Below, in pieces: positions 29,341 to 42,600 of a DNA stretch of 64,000 nt. Each line of letters starts with the position of its first letter. Position 1 is the first letter of the stretch. The DNA is from Deinandra increscens subsp. villosa (Eukaryota > Streptophyta > Magnoliopsida > Asterales > Asteraceae): assembly GCA_039602395.1 (NCBI GenBank), contig JBCNJP010000019.1, positions 6,960,997 through 7,024,996 of the forward strand. Direction: 5' to 3'. The notes beneath the pieces were generated by a model, which saw only the letters and a program-made list of their open reading frames with translations, ran no database searches and had not been told where the DNA came from. The position numbers and the translations under genes were made by a program.

Positions 29341-31500
29341 GTTGAATTTTAAGAGTGACTTTTTGGTTCTCTTGGTAACACTCTAAATAGTAATCAGCTA
29401 TTTCTGTTTGTTTTAATGTGCTCAAGCTTAGTAAAGATCAAAGATGATGTTTTGGGGTCTATTGTACATCTTTTCTTATCCTTTTAAGAACATACTAGTT
29501 GATTTGAAAAACTTTTTTAAGACCATCACCTCACCAATGCATATATTTAGGCGATATATTTATGTCATGGATGATGTACTTTCTAAGGGTTCAGTTGGAG
29601 TAAAATCCGTTTCTAAAGGTTTCTAAGGGTTCAATTGGAGTAATACGCGTTTGAGGATAATGCATATACTCAAATGTAGGTGGGTTCAAGTAATTAGTTC
29701 TTCTCTTTCTCTTTCTATTTTTTTTTGTTTTGTTTTATAATTTAACCTAAATTCATTTGATAAGGATGTTTGTATGGTTGGAGATAAAATGAATCTTTTT
29801 AATTCATTTATAAGGATGCTTGTATGATTGGAGATAAAATGAATCTTTTCAAAAGATCTATAGAAATCTAATGTAGCACCTAGCTGACTTTAGCTTCTTA
29901 CATTAATATTAACAGTATGTTGTAACTGACTTTTCAACTGTTATGACTAAAGGTATTCAACCAAATTTACAAAAAAATAAACTTGTGTTTATAAAAGTGT
30001 GAACTCAATGTGTTTTGTATAAACGTAAACCTATGTTTAGCAAAGCCTTTGGAGTTATTCGGGTTTAGGCCTGCTTATACATTGGGCTTCATTTGAGTCA
30101 TGGACCGTCAATTATTGGTTTAATTGATTATTTTTGTTTGGTTTAAATTGGTAGTTTTACCTAAACCTGGTTAAAAACTGAAACCGGTTATTGTAGAAAC
30201 CGGTTTTGAATTTATGTTATCAAACCCAAATTGGTTAATTTCGATTTGGGAAAAATCGATTTGTGTATCTCTAGGTGGAGAAGGGGAAATGACAAGCTCA
30301 GGATTTAACGTGACAACAAAATTAGTATTTATTTATTTAATTTAGATGTAAGTTTTTTTTAGAGGAGCTCACGTGGGGATGATTAGGGACTGGAATCTTT
30401 GAGTTTCGAACTTTCGTCTTTAAGGGTATTTTTAAATGAGTCAAGGCTAGAGTGTCAAATCTGTTATGGATTTAAAATGTTTCCCCAATAAAACTTCGCC
30501 AATGTTTAAAATGTTTTAGTTATTATGTCAGTGTCTACCGATGATAACATAATAAAAGGAAGAAAAGTCCGGAAACATAGCCAGATCTACCATTAATTAA
30601 TAAATAAGATTCTTGGTGTTGAATTTGAGGAAGATGATCAATTTTGGGGAAAATAGATTTTGGTGTATAATATATTGGAAATATTGAATTTTGATTGAAC
30701 GATAATTTTATTTTGTCTATTGTTATTACAATTATCGTCATATTATTGACCTTTTTATATATCAGTAATTACGTTTATATTTTAGGCCCATTTTTTAATA
30801 CCCGTCTACTGTCTTGAAATTCTTTGAAATTTTCAAATATGACCCTGAAAGAAAGATACTTCAATATAAAACTATGTTCTTTGGTGTATATATTTCCCGC
30901 GTATTCATAATTAGGTATCCTAGCTTTTTTTAATAAGAATGTAGCGAACGGATTTTCTAAATACACACATAACGAATTGTAAATATGTCATAATATCATA
31001 TTAGAGACGAGCTTTATGAGTGTAAACAAGTGGACATTTTGTCATGAGCCTCGTTTTTAATACAAAATGACAATCATTGATCCGCTTTAAATCATTTTCA
31101 TAAAAATATAAAGTGTTCTCAAATACTATTTTTGTATTATTGGATATTGGTTTTGTAGGTAGCAAAGAATGAAAGGTGATATAACATATGTTATTTTAAG
31201 ATATTGATTGGTGGTCATATTAACTTCTTTTCCACAAAGCAAAACTAGTGGAGCCTTAAAAAATAAAGAAATGTCTTTTACCTTAAGCCTTAAGCCCATT
31301 CTAAATGGGCCCTATCCGAAAGAAACTACCTTTGCACACATTTACCAAATTGCCCCTCTCGGCTCTCACACTCTCACAAGACCTATGATGTTTTTTAACA
31401 CACAAATCTCCAATACCCAAGTCTTTTTGAAACGAGATTACAACTGTCTATATTGAATTTGACGTTTCAGGCTTAACCCACCCAGAAACATCAGCAAAGA
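29341..31500. other. Gene-free intergenic DNA
   Basis: After the 3'UTR of gene 3, no conserved frame, RNA gene or bounded element is recognised. Short local duplications occur (TTTCTAAGGGTTCARTTGGAG near 29580 and 29620; GATAAGGATGTTTGTATGRTTGG and its copy near 29760 and 29812). Confidence 0.55.
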
Positions 31501-31519
31501 GGAAACTCACCACTTAGAA

Positions 31520-31612
31520 AAAACTCTATCAAGTCGGGTTTGAACTTGAGACCTTAAAGTCTACAAGTTCTAACCTTTATCCCCATATCATTAGACTAAA
31601 TGCCTGTTAGTT
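31520..31612 (-). repeat. SINE-like, tRNA-derived repeat
   Basis: On the minus strand, a box A-like TTAGTCTAATGATATGGGG is followed about 30 bp later by a box B-like AAGTTCAAACCC. The ends are not defined. Not a functional tRNA. Confidence 0.4.
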
Positions 31613-31894
31613 GTAAACATAAGGCGTTGGACTTCCTATTTCCACTAGTTTCTTTTCATACATTATACATAAATAGTTGGGCCATGTCTTGCGGTGGTAT
31701 GATTTTAAAATCTCCTGAAACATAATTTTAACGACTTATATAATGATTTAAAAAGTATTAAATCGTGTGCAATTTGGAAGTGAAAGTGGATATAAATGAA
31801 TCGAGATATATAAACATTAATTTATTTATATAAAAATCTAAAATAAAATTATTGTTCAAAAACTATGATATTAATCTAGCCCCGACAAAGAGAC

Positions 31895-32184
31895 CAGTGG
31901 CGGATCCAGGAAAGAATATCAGGGGTAGCGGGGACTAACGGGGGTTCGGGGCAGCGCCCCCGAAAAAATTTTTTAGGTAGTTAACGGGCTTTTAATCATA
32001 TTTTTAAGAGACTTTTGATCATAATTTTAAGTAAAAGCCATAAAATTTCTTCCAGGGGTCGCGAAAAATTCGTTTCAGGGGTCGCGAAAAACCGAAAACC
32101 TATAAAAAAAAAAATTTTGCACGTCGGGGTAAAAGTTCAGGGGTAGCGGGCGCTACCCCTGGGCTCTATGTGGGTCCGCCCCTG
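31895..32184. mobile_element. hAT-type MITE, copy 2
   Basis: 290 bp beginning CAGTGGCGGATCC and ending GGGTCCGCCCCTG, with a perfect 8-bp target duplication AAAGAGAC (31887-31894, 32185-32192). It is the same family as 19287-19574 in inverted orientation, with very similar interior. Confidence 0.88.
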
Positions 32185-32592
32185 AAAGAGACCTCTTAAT
32201 TTATTCGGATAAAGATAAATTTGCCTGCATCTCACGTTCAAAAGACCCTACCATCTATTTTTGAGTAAGATTTTTCTAAATATTTCTATTTGTTTGTTTA
32301 GTTATCAAAGTTCAATTTAGAGAACTCTCGAACCTTTTAAAGCTCAACAATCTATGGGTATGAATGTGATTTCTCACTTGGACTTTAAATTACTTAATGG
32401 CTAAGAAGTGCATTTTAGTCATTTTCCTTGCTTTGTATATTAAAGTTCCTCCCTACCCATTACGCCTCATAAAGCAATCGAGCCACATGTACATAAATTT
32501 GAATCCACATAGCTTTTTAAAACAACATGCAACACCCTTTAAAGCTAAAGAAACTATGAGCTCATAAGAAGTCATTTCACAACAACACCAAC
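32185..32592 (+). promoter_or_regulatory. Upstream region of the tetraspanin gene
   Basis: No coding frame. The DNA directly upstream of ATG 32593 is AC-rich, as in plant leaders (CATTTCACAACAACACCAAC). A TATA-like box is not obvious. The hAT MITE lies about 410 bp upstream of the start codon. Confidence 0.4.
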
Positions 32593-33528
32593 ATGACAAG
32601 GGTTAGCAACACATTCATCGGTTTCTTGAACCTATTAACCCTCTTAACCTCTATTCCAATCATCGGTGGCGGCTTATGGATGGCGAAAAGCACCGCCACC
32701 TGTGAAAGCTTCCTCCAACGGCCACTAATGGTGGTCGGTTTCGTGATCTTGCTTGTATCACTGGCCGGTTTCATAGGGGCGTGTTATCATGTCGTATGGG
32801 CACTATGGGTGTACTTGGCCGTGATGTTGTTCTTGATCGCCGCCTTGCTGGCGGTCACGGTTTTTGGGTTCGTGGTCGTGGGCCCGGGCGGCGGGGTGGA
32901 TGTCCCGGGTAGGGCTTATAAGGAGTATCACTTGCAAAGTTATTCACCTTGGCTTAGGAAGAGGATTGAGAATCCTAGTTATTGGATGACCGTTAGAAGT
33001 TGCATTTTGGGATCCAAGACTTGTAGTAAGATTGTTATGTGGACTCCAAGTGACTATATGACCGGAACCTTGTCTCCAATTCAGGTACCATATTTTTTTT
33101 CTTTTACAAATAACTGGTGTTTTTTATTTCCTGTCTCGTTTGTATTCTAGCTTCTTGCTAGTTTCTATTAAAAAAAAGATTCTGAATCATCATCTTTTGG
33201 TTAATTTGTGTAGTCGGGTTGTTGCAAACCGCCGACTGCGTGTGACTACCAAGCGCCGATGATGACACAAGATCCCGACTGCTATAAATGGAATAATGAT
33301 GCGAATTTGTTGTGCTATGAGTGCGACTCGTGCAAGGCGGGGGTGCTAGAGGATGTGAGGCGGGATTGGCATAGACTCTCGGTTCTCAACATAATCATGG
33401 TGATGCTTCTCATCGGGATTTATTTTGTGGGTTGTTGTGCATTCCAAAATGCAAAGAGGGCAGATGATTATAGTTCATATGGTGGAGCTACAATGTATAA
33501 AAGTAGACCTAAATGGAACTTTTATTAA
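32593..33528 (+). CDS. TET6: Tetraspanin, TET5/TET6-like
   Basis: CDS join(32593..33084, 33214..33528), 268 residues. Four membrane segments: about 7-29, 45-67, 71-97 and, after the large loop, about 220-243 (VLNIIMVMLLIGIYFVGCC). The large extracellular loop has the plant tetraspanin signature GCCKPP at the start of exon 2, plus further cysteines (SCILGSKTCSK, CYKW, CYECDSCKAGV). The first residues TRVSNTFIGFLNLLTLLTSI and the loop words VPGRAYKEY and WTPSDY resemble Arabidopsis tetraspanin-5/-6 as I remember them. The donor ATTCAG/GTACC and acceptor TGTGTAG/TCGGG keep phase 0. Tetraspanins organise plasma-membrane microdomains and exosomes (established). No sign of damage. Assignment to TET6 rather than TET5 is uncertain. 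Confidence 0.9.
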
Positions 33529-34650
33529 ATGTTATCTTAGATTAGCAACGAATATTGTTTAATGGTAGAGTTATAACGAAGTATGTATTTATGGAGATTT
33601 TGAAGAAACAAAAATTATAATTGAAATATATCTTCTTTTTTGTTTAAATATATCTAGAATGATATATCTTGAAAACTTTTAGAATAAACATATCACAACC
33701 TATTTTTTTTTCTTTTGAATAACAGATATTATTTTCCTAATACCACTCCATGTCTCCGATGACACTTAAACCCTAATGTTTAAGACATCACAACCTCCCT
33801 TGAAACATTAATATTACATTAATTGAATAAGGGAGTATAAACATTAATATTACATTAATTGAATAAGGGAGTATTGTATCAATCAAGTAGGTACTTTGAT
33901 GTTGTTAAACAAAAAAAGTAGGTACTTTGATGAAGTCATGATCAAACCAACTTTGTTAAAATTGAATAGATGTTAGCATAGTTTTCTGATACCGTCGAAG
34001 TAACTAACTATAAAGAAGTCATGTGTGCTTTAATACATGTATAATTAAAATAAAATTATTAGGATAATAGAGTTAGGTTTTATTAAAAAGACTTTTAAAT
34101 CTATAAAATTAGGAATGATACGGGCTTCGAATGTGTCTTTTTATTGTTTTAAAAGAATTGTATTTTAGTTATCGTGTTTTATGTCTAGCTCATTGTGTAA
34201 TACTTGTTATTGTGTTTTACATTATATATTATATCGTGTTTTTTGTCATTGTTATTCTATGTGTTAGATAAATTTATGGTTATTTTATTATTATCTTATA
34301 TAATTAAAGTATACAATGGTGTTATTTGGTCATGGTGTTTTTAAACACTTATCATTTTATAAAAACACAATTTCAGGTCATTGCAATTATGTTGTATGTA
34401 TTATATGCTTGTCTTTTACGTTTTATACCATTCCATGTTATTGTCATTAATTTTTTATGTATCAAATAAATTTAGTGTTATTTTTTCATTGTGCATTACA
34501 TATTAGAGATACACACTTATATTTCACAGGACTAATCATTTTAGTAAGACATGCATTACCAACAAAAAAATACAATGATCCTGCAAAAAAAAATAAGAAG
34601 TTCCAAAGAAAATTTGAAATTTATTTTGTTAGATCGTGAAGTTTTTTTTT
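33529..34650. other. 3' flank of tetraspanin gene and gene-free spacer
   Basis: AT-rich. A duplication of about 38 bp (AAACATTAATATTACATTAA...GGGAGTAT) lies at about 33800-33875. No gene recognised. Confidence 0.55.
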
Positions 34651-34654
34651 TATA

Positions 34655-35792
34655 GGAAAATTGGATTTAAATAATCCAAACTTTTACCTATTAGCCGACA
34701 ATAATCTCACATTTAAAAATCATTTTCACCAGTCCCAACTTTCATCTAATTTTTTTTTAATGGACCCGCCGTTAACTTTTTTAACACCGTTAGATGGATG
34801 CTGACGTGGCATGCTGACATGTAATATTCTTTTTTTTATTATTATTCTTTAATCTATGTCATTTCCAAATCAGATTTTTTTTTAATTTCTAAATAAAATA
34901 AATAATCAAACAAATTAAGAAATCCCTAAAATCAAATCCAATACTCAAACAAATCGATAAGCCAAAAGAAATGCCTTCCAAATCAGATTCTTTCACTTGT
35001 TTAAATTAATGGAAAAACACATTCGTCATACCAATTCATCCCCTTAAATCGTCATACCAGTTCAAATTAAATGGCAATACCAGTTCAACCTAAATCGCCG
35101 TTTCTTGATTTCCCGACGAGGGAGTTGAAAAGCAACTGTAACAATGTCGTCGTGTTTCTCAACTTTCCAGGAAGGACTGTGCCATGCTACTTGACGCCGT
35201 GAAAAAACGCGAAACCGGATCCAGACAATTCAAGTTCGGGTTACTCGGATCTTTTCTCCGGCTTTTGAAGGATCGGAGCGCCCGGACAAAAAGCCGTGAG
35301 ATTGAAGCGGTTGACGTAACACAAAGGAGAACCCGGAAAAAGACCGTCGGCGGTGGCGATTGGTCGGAGAAGTTGTCAGGCGGTGGAAACTTCAAGTTCA
35401 GTTTGTGAATTTGAAGAATTTGATCATTTCTCTTCAAATCTTTCTAGCTCTTTAGGGAATGGTATTTGATGGATGAACTGATATTTAGGTATACGAATGT
35501 GTTTTGGGTATGCAATTCAGGGATTTCTTAATTAGCTTGATTATTTATTTTATTTAGAATTTAAAAAAAAATCTGATTTGAAAATGACATGGATTAAAGA
35601 ATAACAATAATAATAAAAATTATTACATGTCAGCATGCCACGTCATCATCCATCTAACGGTGTTAAAAAATTTAACGGCGGGTCCATTAAAAAAAATTGG
35701 ATGAAAGTTGGGACTGGTGAAAATGATTTTTAAATGTGGGATTTATTGCCGGCCAATAGGTGAAAGTTGAAATTATTTAAATCCAATTTTCC
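34655..35792. mobile_element. Mutator-like non-autonomous element 2
   Basis: About 1.14 kb with terminal inverted repeats of roughly 180 bp: GGAAAATTGGATTTAAATAA on the left and on the reverse-complemented right end GGAAAATTGGATTTAAATAA. The repeats continue through AACTTTCAYCTATTRGCCG, GGACCCGCCGTTAA, and CATGCTGACATGTAAT. Flanking 9-mers (TTTTTTATA, TTTTATTTA) agree at seven of nine positions, so the duplication is only approximate. The interior carries a GC-rich coding-like patch at about 35060-35408. No transposase. Confidence 0.65.
35184..35408 (+). pseudogene. GC-rich coding-like cargo of MULE 2, function unknown
   Basis: An open frame of 74 codons (MLLDAVKKRETGSRQFKFGL..., basic and Arg/Lys-rich) in a GC-rich island inside the inverted repeats; the opposite strand (35159-35437) is also open, with Ser/Pro-rich sequence. 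I do not recognise either. Capture of a host gene fragment is the simplest reading, but the coding strand is undecided. Confidence 0.3.
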
Positions 35793-36004
35793 TTTTATTT
35801 ATAAAAAGTGTTATTTTAATAGTTCATGTAAATGGTTCCTGCAACGTTTTTTTTAATAAAAATGTTCTAAAATTATTTTAATAAGTATTTATCTTGAAAA
35901 AGATACATCTATTATTAAACATCCTTTCAGTAATACTCTAGATTCAATTAACAAAATAGAAAATCATGATTATAAAAGTAAAACATATATATCAGTCTCC
36001 CTTA

Positions 36005-36310
36005 GGCTATGTGTAGTGGTTTGAGAGTTGGGTGAGGGGTTATGCGCCATGTGGCGAATGACGTGGCAATGGGGGTTATGAGGTAAGATGTGTAGTGGGG
36101 GGTAATAAAGATGGGGGTTATAAGGATTTGGAGAACCAATAGGAAAAAAGCAAAAAAAAATTAAAAAAAAAACAAGAGAGGGGGAAGGCGTTATCTACAT
36201 AACGCCGGAGACATTTTTCCCTAACATGGCGCCTAGGGGGGTGGTGCGGGGAGCCATGTTGGGCGCCATGTTAGCTTTTTCGGGGCTATAACGCCCCACT
36301 ACGGACAGCC
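36005..36310. mobile_element. PIF/Harbinger-like MITE
   Basis: 306 bp. Ends GGCTATGTGTAGTGG and, reverse-complemented, GGCTGTCCGTAGTGG, with TTA target duplications at 36002-36004 and 36311-36313. Subterminal GGGGTTAT and GGCGCCATGTTAG words link it to the larger element at 22617-23729. Confidence 0.8.
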
Positions 36311-36313
36311 TTA

Positions 36314-36647
36314 TCAAACTTACACGTACCATTTTCTTCAATTAAATAAACCAACCAATAAGAAGTTACACATGTGCGACTTGATTTACGCTATTTAGAC
36401 CTTTTCCACGTACCGAGCCAATTAGAAACTGACACATGTTACCTCGAGCCAAAATTATAAGCATATGTCAATCATATCTTTTACCAAATCCAAATGCGGT
36501 ACATTATTGACCAAATTATTTGTCGTTGCGGGTCAACCAGGCCCTCAAAGTCTTCTACTCCTTCCCTACGCTACTTTCTTTAGTTTGAAGTCTTTAACAA
36601 CATTAAAAAAACACAAATGAAGTTGTCTTCCATACACAGAGCAAAAC
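36314..36647 (+). promoter_or_regulatory. Promoter region of receptor kinase gene 1, with W-boxes
   Basis: Two W-box cores (TTGACC at 36507-36512; GGTCAA, its complement, at 36531-36536) lie 110-145 bp before the ATG. W-boxes bind WRKY factors, which often control S-domain receptor kinases in defence (established for the class; inferred here). The MITE ends 337 bp before the ATG. Confidence 0.4.
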
Positions 36648-39600
36648 ATGGAGCTCTTTCATAACTTCCTAGTACTCTTTGCTGTTCTGTTTTCTCTTTT
36701 GGCAACTTGTACGCCACAAGACACTATAACAACTGATCAAGCCATAGAAGACGGCGATACGCTAGTTTCAACCAATGAAATATACGAACTCGGGTTTTTC
36801 AGTCCCGGAGGCTCTAGAAACCGGTACTTGGGGATATGGTACAAGAACATATCTCCACAGACAGTGGTATGGGTCGCTAACCGGGCGACACCGATTAAAG
36901 ATTCGTCAGGCGTGTTTAGAGTCGACATAAATGGAACCTTGTTAGTTATCGCTGGTAGCAACGACACGGTCGTGTGGTCATCTAACAACACTCTCACATC
37001 AATAAATCCAGTTGCTCAGCTTCTGAGCTCTGGAAATTTAGTTGTGAGGAAAAGAGATCAGGAAAGTCTCATTTGGCAAAGTTTTGATTACCCTGGGAAC
37101 AATCTTCTTCCCGGAATGAAATTCGGGAAGGACCTAGTCTCGGGAAGGGATAGGCGGTGGGTGACGTGGAAGAGCCTTGACGATCCTTCACCAGGCGAGT
37201 ACACAGCGTTCCTTGACACCAACGGTTTCCCTCAATTGTTTGTAGGACAAGGAGTACAAGGTTTGGTTCCACGGTTGAGGTACGGGCCGTGGAACGGTGT
37301 GACCTTGAACGGGCTACCTAGCCGCAAGAAAAACGCGATAATAACACACCAATTTGTAATGAATGATAAAGAGGTGTATTACAGGTACCTGGTTAACAGT
37401 TCATTCATTACGCGCCTATATTTCACTCCGGAAGGCAACGCGATAGTACTGAACTGGATAGACCGAACGAAACAATGGTCCGAATACTGGGATGCGTATA
37501 TCGGCATGTGTAGCCCGTATGGGCTTTGTGGTCCATATGGAAGGTGCAACCCGTACAACTCACTCGGTTGTAGTTGTATGGAAGGGTTTGAGCCAAAGAA
37601 CCCGGACGACTGGAGTGCGTCTCAGTGGTCAAGCGGGTGTTGTCGTAGAACGGCTTTAGATTGTCCAAACGGGGACGGTTTTCAAGTGTTTAAGAACGTC
37701 ATACTTCCGGATACTAGGCGTTCATGGTACAATAGGAGCATGACACTTGATGAATGTGGAGTGGCTTGCAAAAGGAACTGCTCGTGTACGGCCTATGCGA
37801 ATATCGAGATCGTGAGAGGCGGAAGTGGGTGTCTGTTGTGGTTCGATGATTTGATGGATGTTCGAACAGTTGATGAAGGCCATGATCTTTACGTGAGAAT
37901 GGCCGTGTCTGACATAACAAGTAAGATATGATGCTTTTTTCTACTCAGTTTTCATGTTACATGAATTTTAATGAGCAACGAAAACCTTGAAACGAAAAAT
38001 CGAGATAACAAGATATGAATTTGTATTGAAACTGAATGAATTGAGATTGGGATTACACACGCGATCGACATATATAAGCTGCTAATCTCCTAATAACAAC
38101 CTAACAGCTCATTAACGGTAATAAACCACAAAGTTACACCAAGACCCTTGTAGTTTACAACTTTATTCAAAACCTACCCAAACTTAAAAACAAAACAAAA
38201 TCTCTAACATTCACCCCCCTAAGACCAATCTCATTATGTAGCATACTTCAAAACATTTCAGCTGGGACATCTTCTTAACAACAACTCCACATTAGCACTG
38301 CACATCAGTGATCCCATGGATTTACATGTACTAGTGTGTGAAGCTCCCATCTTGAAGAAATCCAAACACTGAAAACTGCATATAGCAACTTCATTTCTTG
38401 AATTCTGCTACTCCAATTAAGCTCCTCATTTCCTCAAATTTTACTCTAGCCAAAGACTTTGTAAGCAAGTCTGCCTTCTGCTCATTGCTTGGTACAAAAT
38501 CAACTAGAATTTGATCTTGTTCAATACATTCTCTGATAAAATGATATCTTAGATTAATATGTTTTGACCTCCCATGAAAAACTGGATTTTTCATGAGTGA
38601 TATAGCAGATTTATTGTCAACTCTTAACTGCACAGGACCTGAATCTTCCTTAGTTATTTCCTTTAACAAACCATTCAGCCACAATGCTTGACAAGCAGCT
38701 GCATTTGCTGCAACAAACTCAGCTTCACAACTGCTTAGAGTAACAATCTTCTGTTTTTGAGAATACCAACTAACAGCAGACCCATTGAAGAAAAAAATAT
38801 TCCCTGAAGTACTCTTTCCATCATCACTATCCACCAAATGATTGCTGTCAGAATATCCTATAAGCCCCTGCCCATTAGACCTTCCATATTTGATTCCAAA
38901 TCCTGCTGTGCCTTTGATATACCTGATAATTTGCTTCACAGCTTTGAGATGAGCAACTTTAGGCTTCTCCATGAACCTACTAACATAACCAACTGAGTAT
39001 GACAAGTCAGGCCTAGTGTGAGTTAAGTATCTCAATGACCCAACCAATCTCCTATAATTTGTGGCCTCCACATCCTCACCACCCTCTTCTTTTCTAAGTC
39101 TTAGGCCAAACTCCATAGGAATTCTAGTCTCATTGCACTCATCTAACCCAGCAAGTTTTATTAACTTCTTAGCATAAGACTCCTGCTTAATTACTATGCC
39201 ATCAACTTTCTGTTCAACCTCAATTCCTAAATAATAGCACAATAATCCTAGATCAGTCATCTGAAACTTGTCTTTCATTTCCTCCTTAAAGTTGTTAACT
39301 TCTGCCACCTCACTACCTGTGACCAGTAAATCATCTACATACACCCCTATGATCAAAATGGATTTACCTTTTCTCCTAGTATACACTGCCTGCTCATGTT
39401 GACACCTGTGAAATCCTAAGTCTTTTAATACCTGGTCTAACTTCTGATTCCAGGCTCTAGGAGCCTGTTTCAGACCATACAAAGCCTTTTCAAGTTTGTA
39501 GACTTTCTTCTCTTGACCCTTTTTCACATAACCCTCAGGTTGGCACACATAAACAGTTTCCCTCAAATCCCCATGAAGAAAAGCAGCTTTTACATCTAAA

Positions 39601-42600
39601 TGGTAAACTTTCCAATTTAATTTTGCAGCATATGCCAATAATACCCTTATGGTCTCAATCCTAGCTACAGGAGCAAATACCTCCTCATAGTCTATTCCAA
39701 ACTGTTGTACATACCCTTTTGCAACTAATCTAGCCTTATACTTAGTCACTCTACCCTCAGCATCCTTCTTAATTTTAAAGAGCCACTTAAGTCCTATTGG
39801 CTTATATCCTACAGGTAAGTCAGTTAGATGCCATGTATTATTTCTTTCTATAGCATCAATTTCTTCCTTCATTGCTTGCTTCCACTTAGAACTAACAATG
39901 GCATCCCTAAACAAAACTGGCTCATCTTCCTGCACTAAAAGTAACTCAACTTGATCCTGTTCCTCAAGTCTGTTCTCTTTTTGTTTAAGCCTTTTATCTA
40001 AAACAAAGTCTTTTAAGTGCCCTGGAACCTTTGTTTGCCTACCAGACTTTCTCAAATGACCACCTTCACCTGATACATTACTATGACTACATTGACCCTG
40101 CACAGAGTCATCTCCTGGTTCTGGTTGATGATTCGATTGAACCTCATGATGATCATGTTGGTAATGATCCTCATCATTTTCATTTAGATCATGATGCTCA
40201 AACTCATCATCATGTGCCTCACTCTCACTAGTTCCACCATCATTATTGGCATTACCTAGAGGTTCACTCAGAAGCTCATTTGCAAACTCTGTATTTTCAA
40301 CACTGGAACTCACTTCTATATGCTCAGCTTTACCCTTTCCCCAATCCCATTTTCTATGTTCCTCATATCTAATGTCCCTGCTGATGACAATTTTGTCATT
40401 CTGAACATCAAACATCCTACTAGCTTTAGAACCCTCTTGAACTCCTAAGTAAACCATGGGGTTACTTCTGTCCTCAAGTTTCTTACTCCCTGGCTTTACA
40501 ACTTTCACATGTCCTATACATCCAAAAATCCTTAAATGACTTATATTAGGCTTCTTACCTTTCAACACTTCATAAGGAGTTTTATCTAATAGGGACTTAG
40601 TTGAAATCCTATTCAAGATGTAGATAGAATGTCTTACAGCCTCAGCCCAAAACCTATTAGGCATTGACATTGCCTTAAGCATACTTCTTACCATATTCAT
40701 AATAGACCTATTCCTCCTTTCTACAGCTCCATTTTGCTGTGGAGAATAGGGAGCAGTTAGAAGCCTTTCTATGCCACTAGATTTGCAAAAGTCATTAAAT
40801 TCCAATGAGGTGAACTCACCCCCCCTATCAGATCTTAATGCTTTTATTTTAAGGCCTAATTTACCTTCTATCTCACACTTGAAATTTCTAAACATCTCAA
40901 AAGCCTGATCCTTACTCTGCAGTAGATATCCCCACATATACTTAGAATAGTCATCTAGAATAAGCATATAGTACCTATTCCCTGCTGATGTGGCAGGTTC
41001 AATAGGACCACATAGATCTATAGACACAAGTTCTAACAACTGCTTAGACACATAATGGGATTCCTTTGGAAATTTCTCTCTTATTTGCTTACCAGCCATA
41101 CAAGAGTCACATACCTGAGTCACCTGACCAATTAATGGTAATCCTAGGACTATCTCTTTCTTGCACATATTTTCTAGAGACTGAAAGTTGACATGGCCAA
41201 GCCTGCCATGCCATAACCATTCATCACTAGCAATCCCAGCCAAGAAACACTTTGGGGAACCAGTCCTAAGATTAGCTTTATATAGCCTATTTGGAGCCCT
41301 TTTAACCCTCAATATTAAGCTACCTTTCCTATCAGTCAACCACAAGTCATCATCCTTCATCTTAACAGTGCAACCATTCTCAGTTGCTTGGCCTAGACTG
41401 AGTATATTACTTCTTAAGCTAGGTATAAAATACACATCTTGTACTAACCTCTGCTCATTCTTGTTACCCTCTAGAATAATAGACCCCCTGCCTTTTATTC
41501 CTACACTAGTGCCATCACCAAACTTAACATTTCCTACAACATTTTTGTCAAGATAAGAAAACTGGGACTCCTTACCAGTCATATGGTTAGAAGCACCATT
41601 ATCAAGATACCAAACCTCCCTATCACTATTTTCTGAGTGATACCTGTCTGGTAGAACATTGGATTCATTCAAAAACACAAACTCCCTATGTTCATTCTGG
41701 CTACTAATCATCAATAAAGTTGGCTCATCCTCTAACCCATCAGATTGAGTCAAATTACTCTCTTGATTTCTAGCCTTAACCTTAAGACATTCACTAGCAT
41801 AATGGCCTAGAGTGTCACACTTAAAACATCTTATCTTAGACTTATCCTTCTTAGGTCTACTAGATTGACTGTTTTGAGAATTCTTGTGACTTTTATCATC
41901 TCTGTCATTAATACTAGAACTACTACCACTAGTACTGCCATAAGATTTAGGAAATTTACCTTTCTCCTTCTTACCAGTATCCTTTGAATGCTTATTCCTG
42001 GCTTGCCACTCAGAGTATGTTAGCAATAGTTCTTGTTCTTGGCCGGCTTCCTTCTTCTTGATCATTCCAGTTCTTTCTTCAAAGGCTTTGAGCCTCCCAA
42101 CCAGATCTTGAAACTTCATAGTGTCAAGGTCCACAAACTGTTCTATTGAAGCAACAATTTGAATGAACCTGTTAGGAACACTATCAAGCAATTTCCTCAC
42201 AAGTACAGATTCTTCTACTTGTTCTCCTAATTCTGAAACTTTTGACGAAATTGCCCCCAGTCTTGCCACAAACTCATCAATTGATTCTGAGTCTCTCATC
42301 CGCAAGGCTTCATATTCACTTTTAATTGTTTGCAGGCGCGCCTTCTTCAACCTATCAACCCCTATGAACCTTGACTTGATCGCTGCCCATATCTCGCTGG
42401 CATGTTCAAGTCTTGCCACCTGAAGAATCATGTCTTCCGGTAGGGCTTGATAAAGATAGGCTATGGCTGCGCTATCCTTCTTAGAATCAATTTCAGCCCC
42501 TTCCGGAGGGCATACAGTCTCCCATAGCCCATGAACATTGAAGATCGCCTTCAATTTGACGGACCAAATTGTGTAGTTCATCGGGGTTAGCGTAGGGCAC

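Noticed and set aside
36737..36997. Minus-strand frames under exon 1 of both receptor kinases
   Set aside because: They occur at the same place in both copies only because the sense exons are nearly identical; composition fits antisense shadows.
40031..40231. Plus-strand His/Asp-rich frame inside the copia element, and those at 41188-41556 and 42163-42423
   Set aside because: Complementary-strand shadows of the polyprotein.
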